NCBI RefSeq assembly: GCF_047511655.1
Contig: NC_133394.1
Coordinates: 62,218,501 to 62,282,500, forward strand
Reading direction: 5' to 3'
DNA from: Castor canadensis
Lineage: Eukaryota; Chordata; Mammalia; Rodentia; Castoridae
Length of the DNA: 64,000 bases
Position numbers and translations under genes: made by a program. Positions 10,851-22,742 of the stretch are shown here, in pieces. Numbering within the stretch: the stretch's first letter is position 1; every line of letters begins with the position of its first letter. The notes under the pieces were generated by a model. It did no database searches. It was given only the letters and a program-made list of their open reading frames with translations, and was not told the origin of the DNA.

Positions 10851-12763
10851 TTTTTGTTCGAACCCCCTTATTGAAATGCCAGAATAGTAAAGTTCTAAGG
10901 GTTGGAATCTGCAAGTCATTTCAAAGGTATGGGTTTTGCCCAATCAGATCTGCAGGAGTAAATGACAGAATGGGAGGCCTTGGTTATCAAGTCTGAGTCT
11001 GTAAAAGTAATTTGATTATTACATAGACAATTGCTTTCCTGATTTTGTTTTTGTTTTGTTCTTGGTGGGGGAGGGCATTTATGTCTCTCCCTGGGTGTTT
11101 TCTTTTGTTTCTCTTGTGTTCAATTATCTTACACACAGCTACTATGTAATGTTTGGGGTTTTGTCTGTTGACAGCTATGAATCTAAAAGCATTGAGAAAA
11201 TTTAAATTTCTATCCAATTACAGGGAGTGGGGTGGTGGGGAATACTAGAACAAGTTATTCTCCTCATTAAGAAAATAAAACTGAAAGTTAATTATGTCTG
11301 AAAAAAAGCAATAAATCACTATAATTTTTTAAACTTAATTTCAATTTTAGTATGTCTTTACATAATTTAAGGAGAAATCGTGTATTCTTTCCTACACATT
11401 TATTCCCTAATAACTCTTCACCTTTATCTATTTATAAAACTAAGAATAATTAGAAGGTAAGATATCTGTCAATACAGCTCAATAGACTTGAGATTTTACT
11501 ACAAATAATCTCTTACAGTAAATGAGATAATACTAGGGCTCTCTGTTTGATATCACTTCACCTCAATTTTTTATAGCTCATTGGCATTCCATCCACGAAT
11601 CATGAGTATAGCAATGACTTCATTCTCTAGGATGAAGGGTAATTGATCTCAACCTTCCTATCGCTTTCCTTTAACTCAAAGCATTAATGCAATTGAAGGC
11701 ACAGATAAATAAAATTCCTGAAGGAAAAGAAGGACATTGTGGAAAGTACCTCCAAATTACCTTCAAAAGGCACAAAGTACGTGTTTCAGGATCCCAATTC
11801 AGCTTGGATGAAAAACTGCCAGTTTTTTAATCTTTTAGGAAAAATTCAAACTTCAAAGGACACAAGATTTTTCTCCCCCAATTGTTATACAAGAAAGTAT
11901 TAAAACCCCAACAATTTCAAAATAAAGAACTGTTTAAAGGCAAAATATTCACTTACATTAAATTTATTAATGTGATGCTTTTATTATCACACACCTAACA
12001 GATCTTACCAACTTTCTTTCCTGATGTTACCAACTAAGCCCAATTTCCCACGAATGACATTTAATGGCAAGTGATGTCATTGTTGAAAACTGCATTTAAC
12101 CATGGTGAGCTGTTTCCTTATAGTCCTACCTCTTGGCCTTTTCTTTTTTCTTCACTCACTGATGACATTTACCATTCTGTGCCCCAGAATGTGACCAGTT
12201 TTGTATTTTGGCCTGGGAATTTTATCACACTTTTTCAAATACAGTGGTGGGAGCAAGGCAAAAATTTCACCGGTTTTCCAAATCGGAGTCCACAGAGGGG
12301 AGGGAAGTTTGCTGAAGGTCATATTACATTTACTACTTTCCTTTCCAAAATAAGTAATTAGCAACTTCATCTCTTCCTTAGCTTTTCCTCTTTTATGTTA
12401 ATAACGCCCTCCAGGCAAGCTGATCCGGAATACAGCAGACAACCAACATGCACACATCCAGCCAAGGCTGGACACACATACACACAGTAACCAAAGACAG
12501 TGTCTAGGAACCCAGAACTCAAACCTTGCACAGAAACTGCCCATCTGACAACCTTCACACAAAGCACGCACGGCTAATTTAAACTTACTATACCAATATA
12601 CCTCACTAGTATCAGCGGCAGCCAACCATCACACCGTGCCCCGAAATGCAATCCCATAAACTCCATACCATCCCTCTGTCTCCCAGAAACATCTCTGCTC
12701 TCCCCAAACCAGGTTGGCCCCGTGCAAGTCCCAAGTTGCCACCACTGCCCCGATGCCACTCAT

Positions 12764-13247
12764 CGTGTGTGCAGTCGCAGTAACCCCAGTCCACCTTGCC
12801 GTGGGCATTTACATAGAAGCACCAGGGTCTGCCCGCGCCGTCGGGGCTCCTGCAAAAGTTGTGGCGCTGCGCTCGCAGCTGAGCCCAGCTGGCCGGGGGT
12901 GAGCGCTGCAGGAAGGGTGGCACCTCTGCCCAGCGCAGACACGGGGCGCCAAAGTCTGTCACGTTGACAAACAGGCCTCCTGTGGGGCAGCCTCCTGGGT
13001 GCGGCCGGGGAGTGTGACCAGCCTGGAGCGCAGGGATCGCCCGCGGGGGGCGCGGGAGCGGAGGCGGCGGAGGCGTCCTCTGTGGCCGCTGCCGGGTGGG
13101 AAGGGAATAAAGGTACTGAGCACTTGAAGGGGACGAGTGGAGGTGGCGGTGGCGCTGATGAGGTGGATAAGTGAGGACCGGATCGACGCTGACCACTTCG
13201 GGGAGCGCCCCTAGAATGAGAGCCAGCACGAAACGCTCGGGCGTCAT
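12764..13247 (-). CDS. PRSS12: PRSS12 (neurotrypsin) coding exon 1: signal peptide, proline-rich segment, kringle
   Basis: Neurotrypsin is a secreted multidomain serine protease of neurons that cleaves agrin at synapses. This exon encodes about the first 161 residues of a protein that is about 875 residues long in human. Residues 1-20 form a hydrophobic signal peptide (MTPERFVLALILGALPEVVS). Residues 46-85 are rich in Pro and Arg, including a run of six prolines. Residues 87-159 form a kringle with six cysteines at 87, 103, 132, 143, 157 and 159, and the family-typical stretches RSPDGAGRPWCFY and VDWGYCDC. The ATG at 13247 was chosen because the following residues match the known N-terminus and the context is acc-ATG. 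The open frame extends further upstream without family similarity. A sequon at N95 (NVT) is present where I recall human having SVT. The SRCR and protease domains lie on later exons, outside the window. The exon should end after the first base of codon 162, where the donor is abnormal (AT, not GT). Identification is confident; functionality is less certain. Confidence 0.93.
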
Positions 13248-13308
13248 GGTGCCACCGCTGGGGTTTGGTCCATGCTCCCGGCTCCTCGGGTTCTGAAGGG
13301 GAGGAGAA

Positions 13309-13318
13309 GGGGCGGGGC
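13309..13318. promoter_or_regulatory. GC box (Sp1-type) upstream of PRSS12 ATG
   Basis: The 10-mer ggggcggggc matches the classical GC-box consensus. It lies about 62 bases upstream of the PRSS12 start codon within the CpG island, so it could be a proximal promoter element or lie in the 5' UTR. Binding is inferred from the motif only. Confidence 0.45.
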
Positions 13319-14163
13319 TGCTGCGTCCCTGGACACCCCCCCCTTCCAGATCCCCCTCCCACACACTGGTGAGCCGACCGCCTTCTGCCGCCCACCCTTC
13401 CTCCCTAGCCTGGGGTGCCTCTGCTCCGGCCTGCGTTTCTGGCGGTGGGATCCCCGGCTCCGCCGAGACCTGGCCGGTGCAAAGGACCAGGAAAGCCAAA
13501 GCCGGGACCGGCCGGAGGTGCTGGGGCTGGAGTGCCAGGTAGCGGGCAGAGGCGCTAGCCCGCCGGAGACAGACTCTGCCCCCTGGCTGCGGCGCGGGGC
13601 GCGCAGTGTCTCCGCCAGCGAAAACCAGCTGATCCCCAAAACCTCTTAGAAGGTCTGTAGTCCAATTATTCATAGAAGGTACAGGTAGTGAATTTAGGGT
13701 ACTAAGTCAGAGAATGAGGAGAATGATTTGGTGCTAAATCAACGATTTAAATGAAGAATCAAGGCAATATGGCAAGTTTCATTTCTTTTAGAGACCTGTT
13801 TTTTCACTTTCCTGTATTTTCTACTTCCTTTGACTATTTGCAGTCCTCTTTGACCTAAGACAGAATCAGAAACTAAAAGTAAAAGTAAAATCTAACTGTG
13901 ATTTTTAAAAAATTGATTGGACTTATAACCAGGCTGTCAGCAGGCAGTACTCAGACCCTGAATGTGTAGCTCAATGTCCTAGGTAACCAATACATTGAGC
14001 CGCCCATGGAATGATCCTTCTTTCTTCAGTTTGACCCTTATTTCTACCCTCACTCCTACTCTTAACTCTATTTTAAAGATGTGGGTTATCAGATCTGTAG
14101 ATATTTTCATATGTAGTGGTGATAATCAGTAGATAACAATTGATAACCATCTTCCATTGTCTG

Positions 14164-14262
14164 GTCCAGTGCTTTTCAACATTAATAGGCATAAGTTACT
14201 CCTGGGGATTTTGCTAAAAGTGGGTTCTGACTTGCATTTCTGAACTCATTGCCTATGGTTCT
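14164..14262 (+). mobile_element. MER5-like hAT fragment
   Basis: The pattern ccagtgcttttcaac, taggcataagttactcctgg and gattttgctaaaagtgggtt resembles the MER5 5' terminal region (cagtggttctcaa consensus start). It is diverged. Confidence 0.4.
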
Positions 14263-14744
14263 GAAATCATTCTTAATAAGAAATTGCCTTATCTCCTTCC
14301 CACAAGGAACAACTGCAGGTTTTGTATTGCTTATTGTTTTAAAAATGCCGCTCCATTTCTCTTTCTTATCCTTGAAGAATAAAGCTGTTGATACTGTAAT
14401 AATAGCTCCCAACATAGTTTATAAGGCATATTGTCTCCAAACCCAAGGAATCCAGACCTAAGTAATATTCTCGGACTACTTTATATTACATTTCTTTTCT
14501 CATTTTAATGTGATTTCCTAATTTTGTAGCTTTTGTCTGGGTAATTGTCTAGAACTGATATTTTTCAAAACAGACAAAAGAAAATCCTACCATATGCAGA
14601 AATCACTTTGAAGTGGAGTTGACATCTAAATGTGACAGTTAAAGCAGTAACATTTACAGAGGTAACTCAGGAAAATATCTTTACTAACCTTGAGAGGGAG
14701 AAAGCCTTCTCAAGCAGGGTACAGAAGATACTATTCATAAAAGA

Positions 14745-14995
14745 AAATATTGGTAAATTTTACTTATCAAAACTTCTGGTGATAAAAACATAATATTAAG
14801 AAAGTAAGAAGACAAGCTAGAAAAAGACAGAAGATATTTGCAAAACATGAACTGAAAGAGGATTCATAGCACACCAGAAAAAGAAGATTGAAAAAATTCT
14901 AATAAACAAGGAAAGGATAAAAAAGAAAACGTAATAGAAAATGTTGCAAAAGACTTGGGCACTTCACAAAAAAAGCATATCCATAGTACTCGAAA
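14745..14995 (+). mobile_element. Ancient L1 fragment (ORF2 C-terminal part)
   Basis: The sequence agaaaaagacagaagatatt, then attctaataaacaaggaaag and gcaaaagacttgggcacttc, corresponds to the well-known L1 ORF2 segment around gaaaatatttgc and atgggcaaaggacttgaa. It is heavily mutated. Confidence 0.5.
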
Positions 14996-15714
14996 ATTTA
15001 TGAAAATTTATGAACATTTTCTCTGCCTTTTCTGTCATCATTCTGAATGTGAAGCATAATGAAGATAATTGTAAAGTTCTTTGATGGAAATGAAGATACA
15101 TGATCTATGATCTCAAAGGAGATCTTATTTTGTATTTATTCCTACTTGTAATGTGAAATAAATCTTTGGCTACTTTTGGTTATAATAAGTTGAATCTGTT
15201 TAAAAAAAGATAGTACCTTGTAAATGAAATAGCAGAATAAGGGTTTAGTTGTGATCAGTTTCCTGATTTTATATCAGAAAAAATTTAGTGAAGTGAAAGA
15301 AGTGCCTGAGATGGCCACGGAAAGATAGGAGACAATGAATCCTCCTTCTTTTCTCTGAGTTCTAAGTGGCACAAAGTAGAAAAGTTCTAAAAACAAAGAT
15401 ACAAATGGCTTGTGGGTAAATATATCAATGGCTAGTAAAGCTGATCTGGAAGATGCAGCTGAGCCCAAGTTTGAGGAGTCAGTGTTCTGAAACTGGGCCT
15501 CCAAATCTAGACTTTAGTGCCCTGTGTGGGGAGAGGTGGCTCTGTAAGATGACTGCATGTCTGTTTGCCCTGCCTGTCCACTAAAGACACCAGGCCTGCT
15601 TGTCAAACTCAGAACAACAAGGTGTAACTCAGGAAAAAGGAAGTCTCACTTTTGTACAATTTCTTCCCTGACCAACCCCAAGAGTAAACTCTGTAGGTTA
15701 ACAGATGCTTTTAA

Positions 15715-15722
15715 ATGCCAGA
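15715..15722. repeat. Target-site duplication, left copy, of L1 at 15.7 kb
   Basis: The octamer atgccaga occurs here and again at 22804-22811 directly after the A-rich tail. This defines the insertion boundaries of the full-length L1. Confidence 0.6.
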
Positions 15723-15730
15723 GAGGGATC

Positions 15731-15739
15731 CAAGATGGC
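15731..15739 (+). promoter_or_regulatory. YY1-like motif in L1 5' end
   Basis: The 9-mer caagatggc lies about 9 bases after the L1 start, the same relative place as the YY1 site that positions transcription initiation in primate L1. The second full-length L1 in this window has the same motif at 49489-49497. Function is inferred from position and motif. Confidence 0.45.
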
Positions 15740-16967
15740 TACTAGAGTGCAGAAGCAGACAGTGTGAACTCTGTAAATAAAAAATCTTGCTGAGATGCTG
15801 GAGCCACATTTGGCAGAAAAAAAGAACCAAGAAGAATCTAAACTTCAACACCCTGAACCCCCAGCCCATACAAAGCTTCTCCATGCCACGTTACACTGAA
15901 AAAACAGGAGGGCTCCAGCATCTCCATATGCCAGCTCCAAACCTGCTTGGGAGACATCCAGCAGACCAACAGGTGAGCAAATAAGCATCACATGGTATTC
16001 CCACAGACACCACTGGGATAAACCAGCATAGTCCCATGGACAGACTCACCCCCCCAAAAAAAAAACCTGAATAATAAACAAGGAACTGAAAAGGAACATG
16101 CAGCAGAGGAGGCAGGGTGCTGTAAGTGCACTGGAGAAGGGGGGAGAAGCAAGGAGCTGATCTCCACCAGAACTTTCAGTAAACAAAGACTGGAAAGGCA
16201 GAAGGCTAACAGTGGGCGGGCAATAGGCTGCTGCCTGAAATAGGGCAGGTAGCGGTCCACAAAGTTCATCTCCTAGCCATTGAGCAACATCCAAACAATG
16301 CTGAAAAATTGAAAAACAATCAACAAACCATCATAATATGCTGACAGCAGGGAGTCAGCTGACAGACCTCTGACCTTGCCCCAGAGAAAGAGGCGAGGCA
16401 AAGAAACAATCCCCCAATAAACAAACACAGCAAAAACCCAACTACAAAGCAGAACAGCAGATGGGCCACAGAGCTGATCTGTGGAACCTGAGGACAAGCC
16501 ACACCTCACTGAGGGAGGAGCTAAAAAGCAGCTGCAGCTGAAAGACAGGAAAAAAAACTGGCAAGTCTCTCCAACCACCTGGTGAGACTAAGACAGAGCT
16601 TTTGCTTAAATACCAACACCAGGACAAGATGCTGAAGGAGTAACACCAGAACTACTAAGACTGAAAATCTATTGTTCCTGAACCTGAAATTTTTTAAAGT
16701 GTTTTGTTCCCTGTTTGTTTGTCCACCACTTCTTCCTGTTGATTTCTTTGGTTTTATTTTTTTTCCTTCTTTCTTTGTATTGTTAGTTTTACTATTGTGA
16801 GTTAGCTAATACTAAATTACACATAGACCAGGGACAAAAACAGCACACATACACTAACCTAAAACCCACACACTCACAAAACAAAATTAAACCAAGGGAA
16901 AGAAAACAGGTGACTGAAACCTCCAATAGCCTATCAAGAGCACAGTTACACAGTACCAAGTGAAGTG

Positions 16968-18070
16968 ATGAGAAGACAAAAAAGGGATGGAAACCATTCT
17001 CCCCAAAAATGAATTAATACAGGATTCAGAGGGAAATGAAGTAAACTGATACCCAGTTCCAGACTCAAACAAAACAAAGATAAACTAAGCCTAGGAACAC
17101 AATGAAGCCCACAAGAATAAACTGAAAGAAGAAATCCAGCAAGTAATCACTGAGAATTTTGTGGAGGTGTTACTAGACATACAAGAGGCACTCAAGAAAT
17201 TCCAAGACAACAAAAATAAAGAATATGAGAAGACACAAAAATAAATAAAGGAACTCATAGGAACCCTAAATAAACACCAAAGTGAAACAGAGAACACTAT
17301 AAATGGAGAGATAAATGAATTAAAGGCAAACATTGACAATATTAAAAAGGAAGTGACCCATGATATGGAAAACCTCAGAAAAAAAGAATGAAACAGAAGT
17401 AGAAAACAAAATGGAAGGCAACTCCAGAAGACTAGAACAAGCAGAAGACAGAATCTCAGAACTTGAAGATGAATGGAAATTTAAGGAAAAATTGAAGAAC
17501 TCAAACAACTCAAGACCCATGAAAGGAATATGGGTCAAAAGACCAAACCTGACAATCATGGGTATTGAAGAAGGAGAAAAGGTGCAAGCAAAAGGAATTC
17601 GTAATATATTCAACAAAATAATAACAGAAAATGTCCCAAATCTAGAGGAAACAATGCAAATTCAGGTACAGGAAACCTCCAGGACACCAAACAGACTTGA
17701 CTAAAATAGAACTACCCCACAACATATTATCATTAAAACAACAAGCACACAGAACAGAGAAAGAATATTGAATGCTGTGAAAGAGAAAAAACAAATCACG
17801 TACAAAGGTAAATCCATCAATATCACAGCAGATTTCTCAATGGAAACCTTAAAAACAAGAGGGCATGGAGTGAGGCTTTCTGAGAACTGAATGAAAATAA
17901 CATCAACCCTAGGATACTCTACCCAGCAAAACTAGCATTCAAAATAGATGGAGCAATAAAAGTCTTCCATGATAAGCAGAAACTAAAACAATATATGACC
18001 ACCAAGCCATCACTACAAAAGATTCTTCAAGGAATTCTGCAAACAGAAAAAGAAAGCAAACAAAACCATG
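16968..18070 (+). pseudogene. L1 ORF1p pseudogene (RNA-binding chaperone)
   Basis: The frame opens with ATG at 16968 (MRR then basic residues) and continues, broken by stops, through a coiled-coil-forming heptad region. Its core segment around 17360-17704 includes RISELEDE, then NLTIMGIEEGE of the RRM domain, then NIFNKIITENVPNLEET. C-terminal-domain remnants (KTRGHGVR, about 17850) follow in shifted frames. ORF1p normally binds L1 RNA as a trimer. The paralogous copy at 50746 starts with the same MGRRKK-like N-terminus. Confidence 0.75.
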
Positions 18071-18176
18071 AAAGGACAGGCAGTACCAAACCACACGAGA
18101 AAAAAAGACAAGAATGTAGAGAGTAACATTGATTCATCTTCACACAATCAAACCCTTAAATAACAAAAACAACTAA

Positions 18177-21100
18177 ATGACAGGAATCACTGCATACCTA
18201 TCAATTCTAACATTGAATGTTAATGGACTTAATTCCCCCATCAATAGACACCATTTGGCAAACTGGGTTAAAAATGAAGATGCAACAATCTGTTGCTTAC
18301 AGGAGACCCATCTCATCCACAGAAACAAGCACTGGCTGAGGGTGAAAGGCTGGAAGAAGATTTGCCAAGCCAATGGCCCACAAAAACAGGCAGGAGTAGA
18401 AATACTTATCTCGAACAAAGTAGACTTCAAAGTTACATTGATCAAACAAGATAAAGAAGAACACTCCATACTAATAAACGGTGAAATACACTAAAAGGAA
18501 ATAACAATTATCAACCTATCTCCACCCAACGTCAGTGCACACAATTTCATCAAACATACTGTGAAAGAAGTAAAAACATATATAGACTCCAACACAGTGG
18601 TAGTAGGAGACTTTAATACCCTCCTATCACCAATAGATAGGTCATCCAAACAAAAAATCAGTAAAGAAATCCTTGATCTAAATCATACCATAGATCAAAT
18701 GGACCTAGCCAATGTCTACAGAATATTTTATCCAACTTCTGCACAATATAAATTATTCTCAGCAGCCCATAGAACCTTCTCCAAAATTGATCATAACTTA
18801 GGGCACAAAGTAAGCCTCAGCAAATATAAGAAAACAGAAATAATACCATGCATTCTATCAGATCACAATGCATTAAAACTAGAATTCAATAACAAAAACA
18901 ACAGTAGAAAAGATGCAAATAATTGGAAGCTGAACAACAGTGAACAACTGCTCAATGATCAGTGGGTCATTGATGAAATAAAAGTGGAAATTAAAAGGTT
19001 CCTGGGAGTTAATGATAATGAAAACATGACCTACCAGAATCTATGGGACACAGCAAAGGCAGTCCAAAAAGGAAACTTTATAGCCATGAGTGCATGTATT
19101 AAAAGGACAGAAAGATTTCAAATCAGTGATTTAATGCTACATCTCAAACTCCTAGAAAAAGAAGAACAAGTAAATCCCAAAACAAGCAGGAGAGAAATAA
19201 TAAAAATAAAGGCTGAAATTAATAAAAACAAACAAAAAACAAAAACCATGCAATGAATCAATGAAACAAAAATCTGGTTCTTTGAAAAAATAAATAAGAT
19301 TGACAGACTCCTAGCAAATCTGAAAAATGAGGAGAGAAAAAACCCCCAAATCAGTAAAATCAGAAGTGCAAAAGGAGAGATTACAACAAATACCACAGAA
19401 ATCCAGAAGTCATCAAAGACTACTTTGAGAACCTGTATTCTAATAAATTTGAAAATCTTGAAGAAATGGACAGATTTCTAGATACTTATGACCATCCAAA
19501 ATTGAACCAAGAGTATATGAATCACCTGAATAGATCTATAACACAAAATGAAATTGAAGCAGCAATAAAGAGTCTCCCAAAAAAGAAAAGTGCAGGACCT
19601 GATGGATTCTGTGCTGAATTTTATCAGACCTTTTAAGAAGAACTAACACCAACCCTTTTTAAACTGTTCCATGAAATAGAAAGGGAATGAACACTGCCTA
19701 ACTCATTTTATGAAGCCAGTTTTACACTCATCCCAAAACCAGACAAAGACACCAACAAGAGACCTATATGCCAATCTCCTTAATGAACATCAATGCAAAA
19801 ATCCTCAATAAAATAATGGCAAACCGAATCCAACAACACATCAGAAAGATTATTTACCCCAACCAAGTTGGCTTCATCCCAGGGATGCAGGGGTGGTTCA
19901 ACATATGCAAATCTATAAATGTAATATAGCACAGCAATAGAAGCAAAGATAAAAACCACATGATCATCTCAATAGATGCAGAAAAAGTCTTTGATAAGAT
20001 CCAAGACCACTTCATAATAAAAGCTCTAAGAAAACTAGGAATAGAAGGAATGTACCTCAATATTGAAAAGGCTATATACAACAAACCTACAGCCAACATC
20101 ATACTTAATGGAGAAAAACTGAAACCATTTCTCCTAAAATCAAGAATGAGACAAGGGTGCCCACTATCCCCACTCCTATTCAACATAGTACTGTAATTCC
20201 TAGCCAGAGCAATTAGGCAAGAAGAAGAAATAAAAAGAATACAAATAGGTAAAGAAACTGTCAAAATATTCCTATTTGCAGATGACATGATCTTATAACT
20301 TAAAGACCCAAAAAACTCTACCCAAACCATAGACACCATAAACAGCTACAGTAAGGTGGGAGGATACAAAATCAGCTTACAAAAATCATTAGCTTTTCTA
20401 TACACCAACAATGAACAAACTGAGAAGAAATTTATGAAAACAATTCCATTTACAATAGCCCCCCAAAACCCAAATACCTAGGAGTAAACATAACAAAGGA
20501 TGTGAATGACCTCTACAAGGACAACTACAAACCCATGAAGAAAGAGATTGAGGAAGACTCAGAAGGTGGAAAGATCTCCTGTGCTCATGGATTGGTAGAA
20601 TCAACATAGTAAAATGTCTATACTACCAAAAGCAATCTACATGTTTAATGCAATTCCCATCAAAATCCCAATGACATTCATCACAGAGGTTGAAAAATCT
20701 ACTCTAAAGTTCATTTGGAAACACAATAGACCATGAATAGCCAAGGCAATACTCAGCAAAAAGAGCAGTGCTGGAGGTATCACAATGCCCAACTTCAAAC
20801 TACATTACCAAGCAACAGCAATAAAATCAGCATGGTACTGGCACAGAAATAGACATGAAGACCAGTGGACCCGGATATGGATCTACACAGCTATGCACAC
20901 CTTATTTTTGACAAAGGCACCAAAAACATATGATGGACAAAAGACAACCTCTTCAACAAATGTTACTGGGGAAAGTGGTTATCTGTCTGCAAAAAACTGA
21001 AACTAGATCCATGTTTATCATCCTATGCTAGTAACAACTCAAAATAGATCAAGGACCTTAATATCAGACCCAAAACTCTGAAGTTAGTACAACAAAGAGC

Positions 21101-22310
21101 AGGGGATACTATGGAAGTAATTGATGTACAAGGACTTAGAACTCCAGCAGCTCAGCAGCTAAGAGAAATGATGGACAAATGGGACTTCATAAAATTCAAA
21201 ATCTTCTGCACAACAAAAGAAATGGTCTCTAAACTGAAGAGAACACCCACAGAGTGGGAGAAAATATTTGCCAGCTATACATGAGACAAAGGACTGATAA
21301 CCAGAATATATAGGGAACTCAAAAAACTAAAGTCTCCCCAAATTAATGACCTAATAAAGAAATGGGCAACTGAACTAAACAGAACTTTCTCAAAAGAAGA
21401 AATTCAAATGGCCAAAAACCACATGAAAAAATGCTCACCATCTCTAGCCATAAGGGAAATGCAAATCAAAACTACACTAAGATTCCACCTCACCCCTGTT
21501 AGAATAGCTATCATCAAAAACACCACCAAAACCAACTGTGGGTGAGGATGTGGGGAAAAGGAACCCTCATACACTGCTGGTGGGAATGCAAGTTAGTACA
21601 ACCACTCTGGAAAAAAATACGGAGGCTTCTTAAAAATCTAAGTATAGATCTGCCATATGATCCAGCAATCCCAATCCTGGGGATATACCCAAAGGAATGT
21701 GACACAAGTTACTCCAGAGGCACCTGCACACCCATGTTTATTGAAGTGCTATTCACAACAGCCAAGTTATGGAAACAGCCAAGATGCCCCACTACTGATG
21801 AATGGATCAAGAAAATGCAACTGAGGCCAATAGGAAAAGGGGAACAGGTACTAGAGAAAAGGTTAGATCAAAAAGAATTAACCTAGAAGGTAACACCCAC
21901 GCACAGGAAATCAATGTGAGTCAATGCCCTGTATAGCTATCCTTATCTCAACCAGCAAAAACCCTTGTTCCTTCCTATTATTGCTTATACTCTCTCCACA
22001 ACAAAATTAGAAAGAAGGGCAAAATAGTTTCTGCTGGGTATTGAGGGGGTGGGAGGGAGAGGGAAGGGGTGGAGTGGGTGGTAAGGGAGGGGGTGGGGGC
22101 AGGGGGGAAAAATGAACCAAGCCTTGTATACACATATGAATAATAAAAGAAAAAGAAAATGTGGTATTTATACACAATGGAGTCTTACTCAGCCTTGAAG
22201 AAGAATGAAATCTTATCATTCTTAAGTAAATGGATGGAACTGGAGAACATCATTCTGAGCAGTTAGCCAGGTTCAGAAGATCAAAAATCGTTATGCTTTC
22301 CCTCATATGC
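18177..22310 (+). pseudogene. L1 ORF2p pseudogene (endonuclease / reverse transcriptase)
   Basis: ORF2 starts at MTGITAYLSILTLNVNGLNS. The endonuclease domain shows NVNGLN, QETH, GDFN (about 18610) and SDHNA (about 18860). The RT domain shows [12 protein letters not shown] (19968), MRQGCPLSP (about 20150) and FADDMI (about 20275). The C-terminal region has the Cys/His segment with HCWWEC (about 21572). In-frame stops are visible after NGEIH (18494), after the FADD motif and elsewhere. An L1 3' end inserted at 21818-22152 splits the last coding segment. Confidence 0.85.
21818..22152 (+). mobile_element. 5'-truncated L1 3' end nested in the L1 at 15.7 kb
   Basis: This 335-bp insert carries only an L1 3' UTR with its own G-rich tract (about 22040-22108), a tatacacatatgaataataaa end and an A-rich tail. 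It is homologous to, but clearly different from, the host's own 3' UTR at 22560-22800. The host sequence aagaaaatg is duplicated at 21809-21817 and 22153-22161, after which ORF2 resumes exactly as in the other full-length copy. The insert is therefore younger than its host. Confidence 0.88.
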
Positions 22311-22679
22311 GGACTTTAGGTCTAGGGCAAATACAGCAATGTTGTTTGACTTGGGTTACGTGCTAAGGGGACAACACATATGGCAGGAATGGGAAAACCC
22401 AAAACATAAAAGTGTTTGATGTCCCCACTGTGGAGGAGCTAATACAGAAAACTTAAAGCAACAGAGGTCAATATGGGAAGGCGACCAGGAAGTAGTGAAG
22501 AGGTCAGGTAGAGATGAATCAATTTGGGTTGTAACACACCCAAATTGCATGGAAGCAATGCTAGGATTCTCTCTGTATAGCTATCCTTACCTCAACTGGC
22601 AAAAACACTATGTCTTTCTTATTATTGCTTATTTCTACTCTTCAACAAAATTGGAGAAAAGGGCAGAAGAGGTTTTGCT

Positions 22680-22742
22680 TGGAAGTGAGGGGGGCCAGGG
22701 GCGAGGGGAGAGGCAGGGGTCATGGGGCAGGGGGGAGAAATG
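22680..22742 (+). repeat. G-rich tract in L1 3' UTR
   Basis: At least four runs of three to six Gs lie close together on the sense strand, the composition needed for a G-quadruplex. Equivalent tracts lie at 22043-22108 and 56165-56211 in the other L1 3' UTRs. Confidence 0.7.

Larger units (their letters stand above)
1..12763 (-). other. PRSS12: Intron 1 of PRSS12 (partial, runs off the left edge)
   Basis: By orientation, everything left of exon 1 is intron 1. I looked on the minus strand for the first SRCR-domain exon (WGTVC-like and C-terminal Cys motifs) and did not find it, so intron 1 probably extends beyond position 1. Between the listed repeats (for example 2150-4000, 4680-5240, 5640-7680, 7780-8490, 9350-9890, 10860-12750) I see only AT-rich sequence without recognisable genes. 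A short imperfect direct repeat (15 bases, near 8084-8125) and a short CA run (8152-8166) also lie here. Confidence 0.7.
12750..13630. promoter_or_regulatory. CpG island over PRSS12 exon 1 and promoter
   Basis: A GC-rich, CpG-dense block of about 0.9 kb stands out sharply from the AT-rich flanks and covers the kringle exon and the region upstream of the ATG. It is the expected start-site region of the minus-strand PRSS12 gene. The long overlapping open frames on both strands here are a by-product of high GC content. I cannot place the transcription start exactly, and I saw no convincing TATA box. Confidence 0.75.

Noticed and set aside
12714-13649. Plus-strand and other minus-frame open frames in the CpG island (62-211 codons)
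   Set aside because: They overlap the PRSS12 exon in other frames, have no recognisable domains, and are expected by chance in GC-rich DNA.
12612-13673. 353-codon minus-strand open frame taken as a whole protein
   Set aside because: Only 12764-13247 matches neurotrypsin. The parts before the ATG at 13247 and after 12764 are upstream and intron sequence kept open by high GC content.
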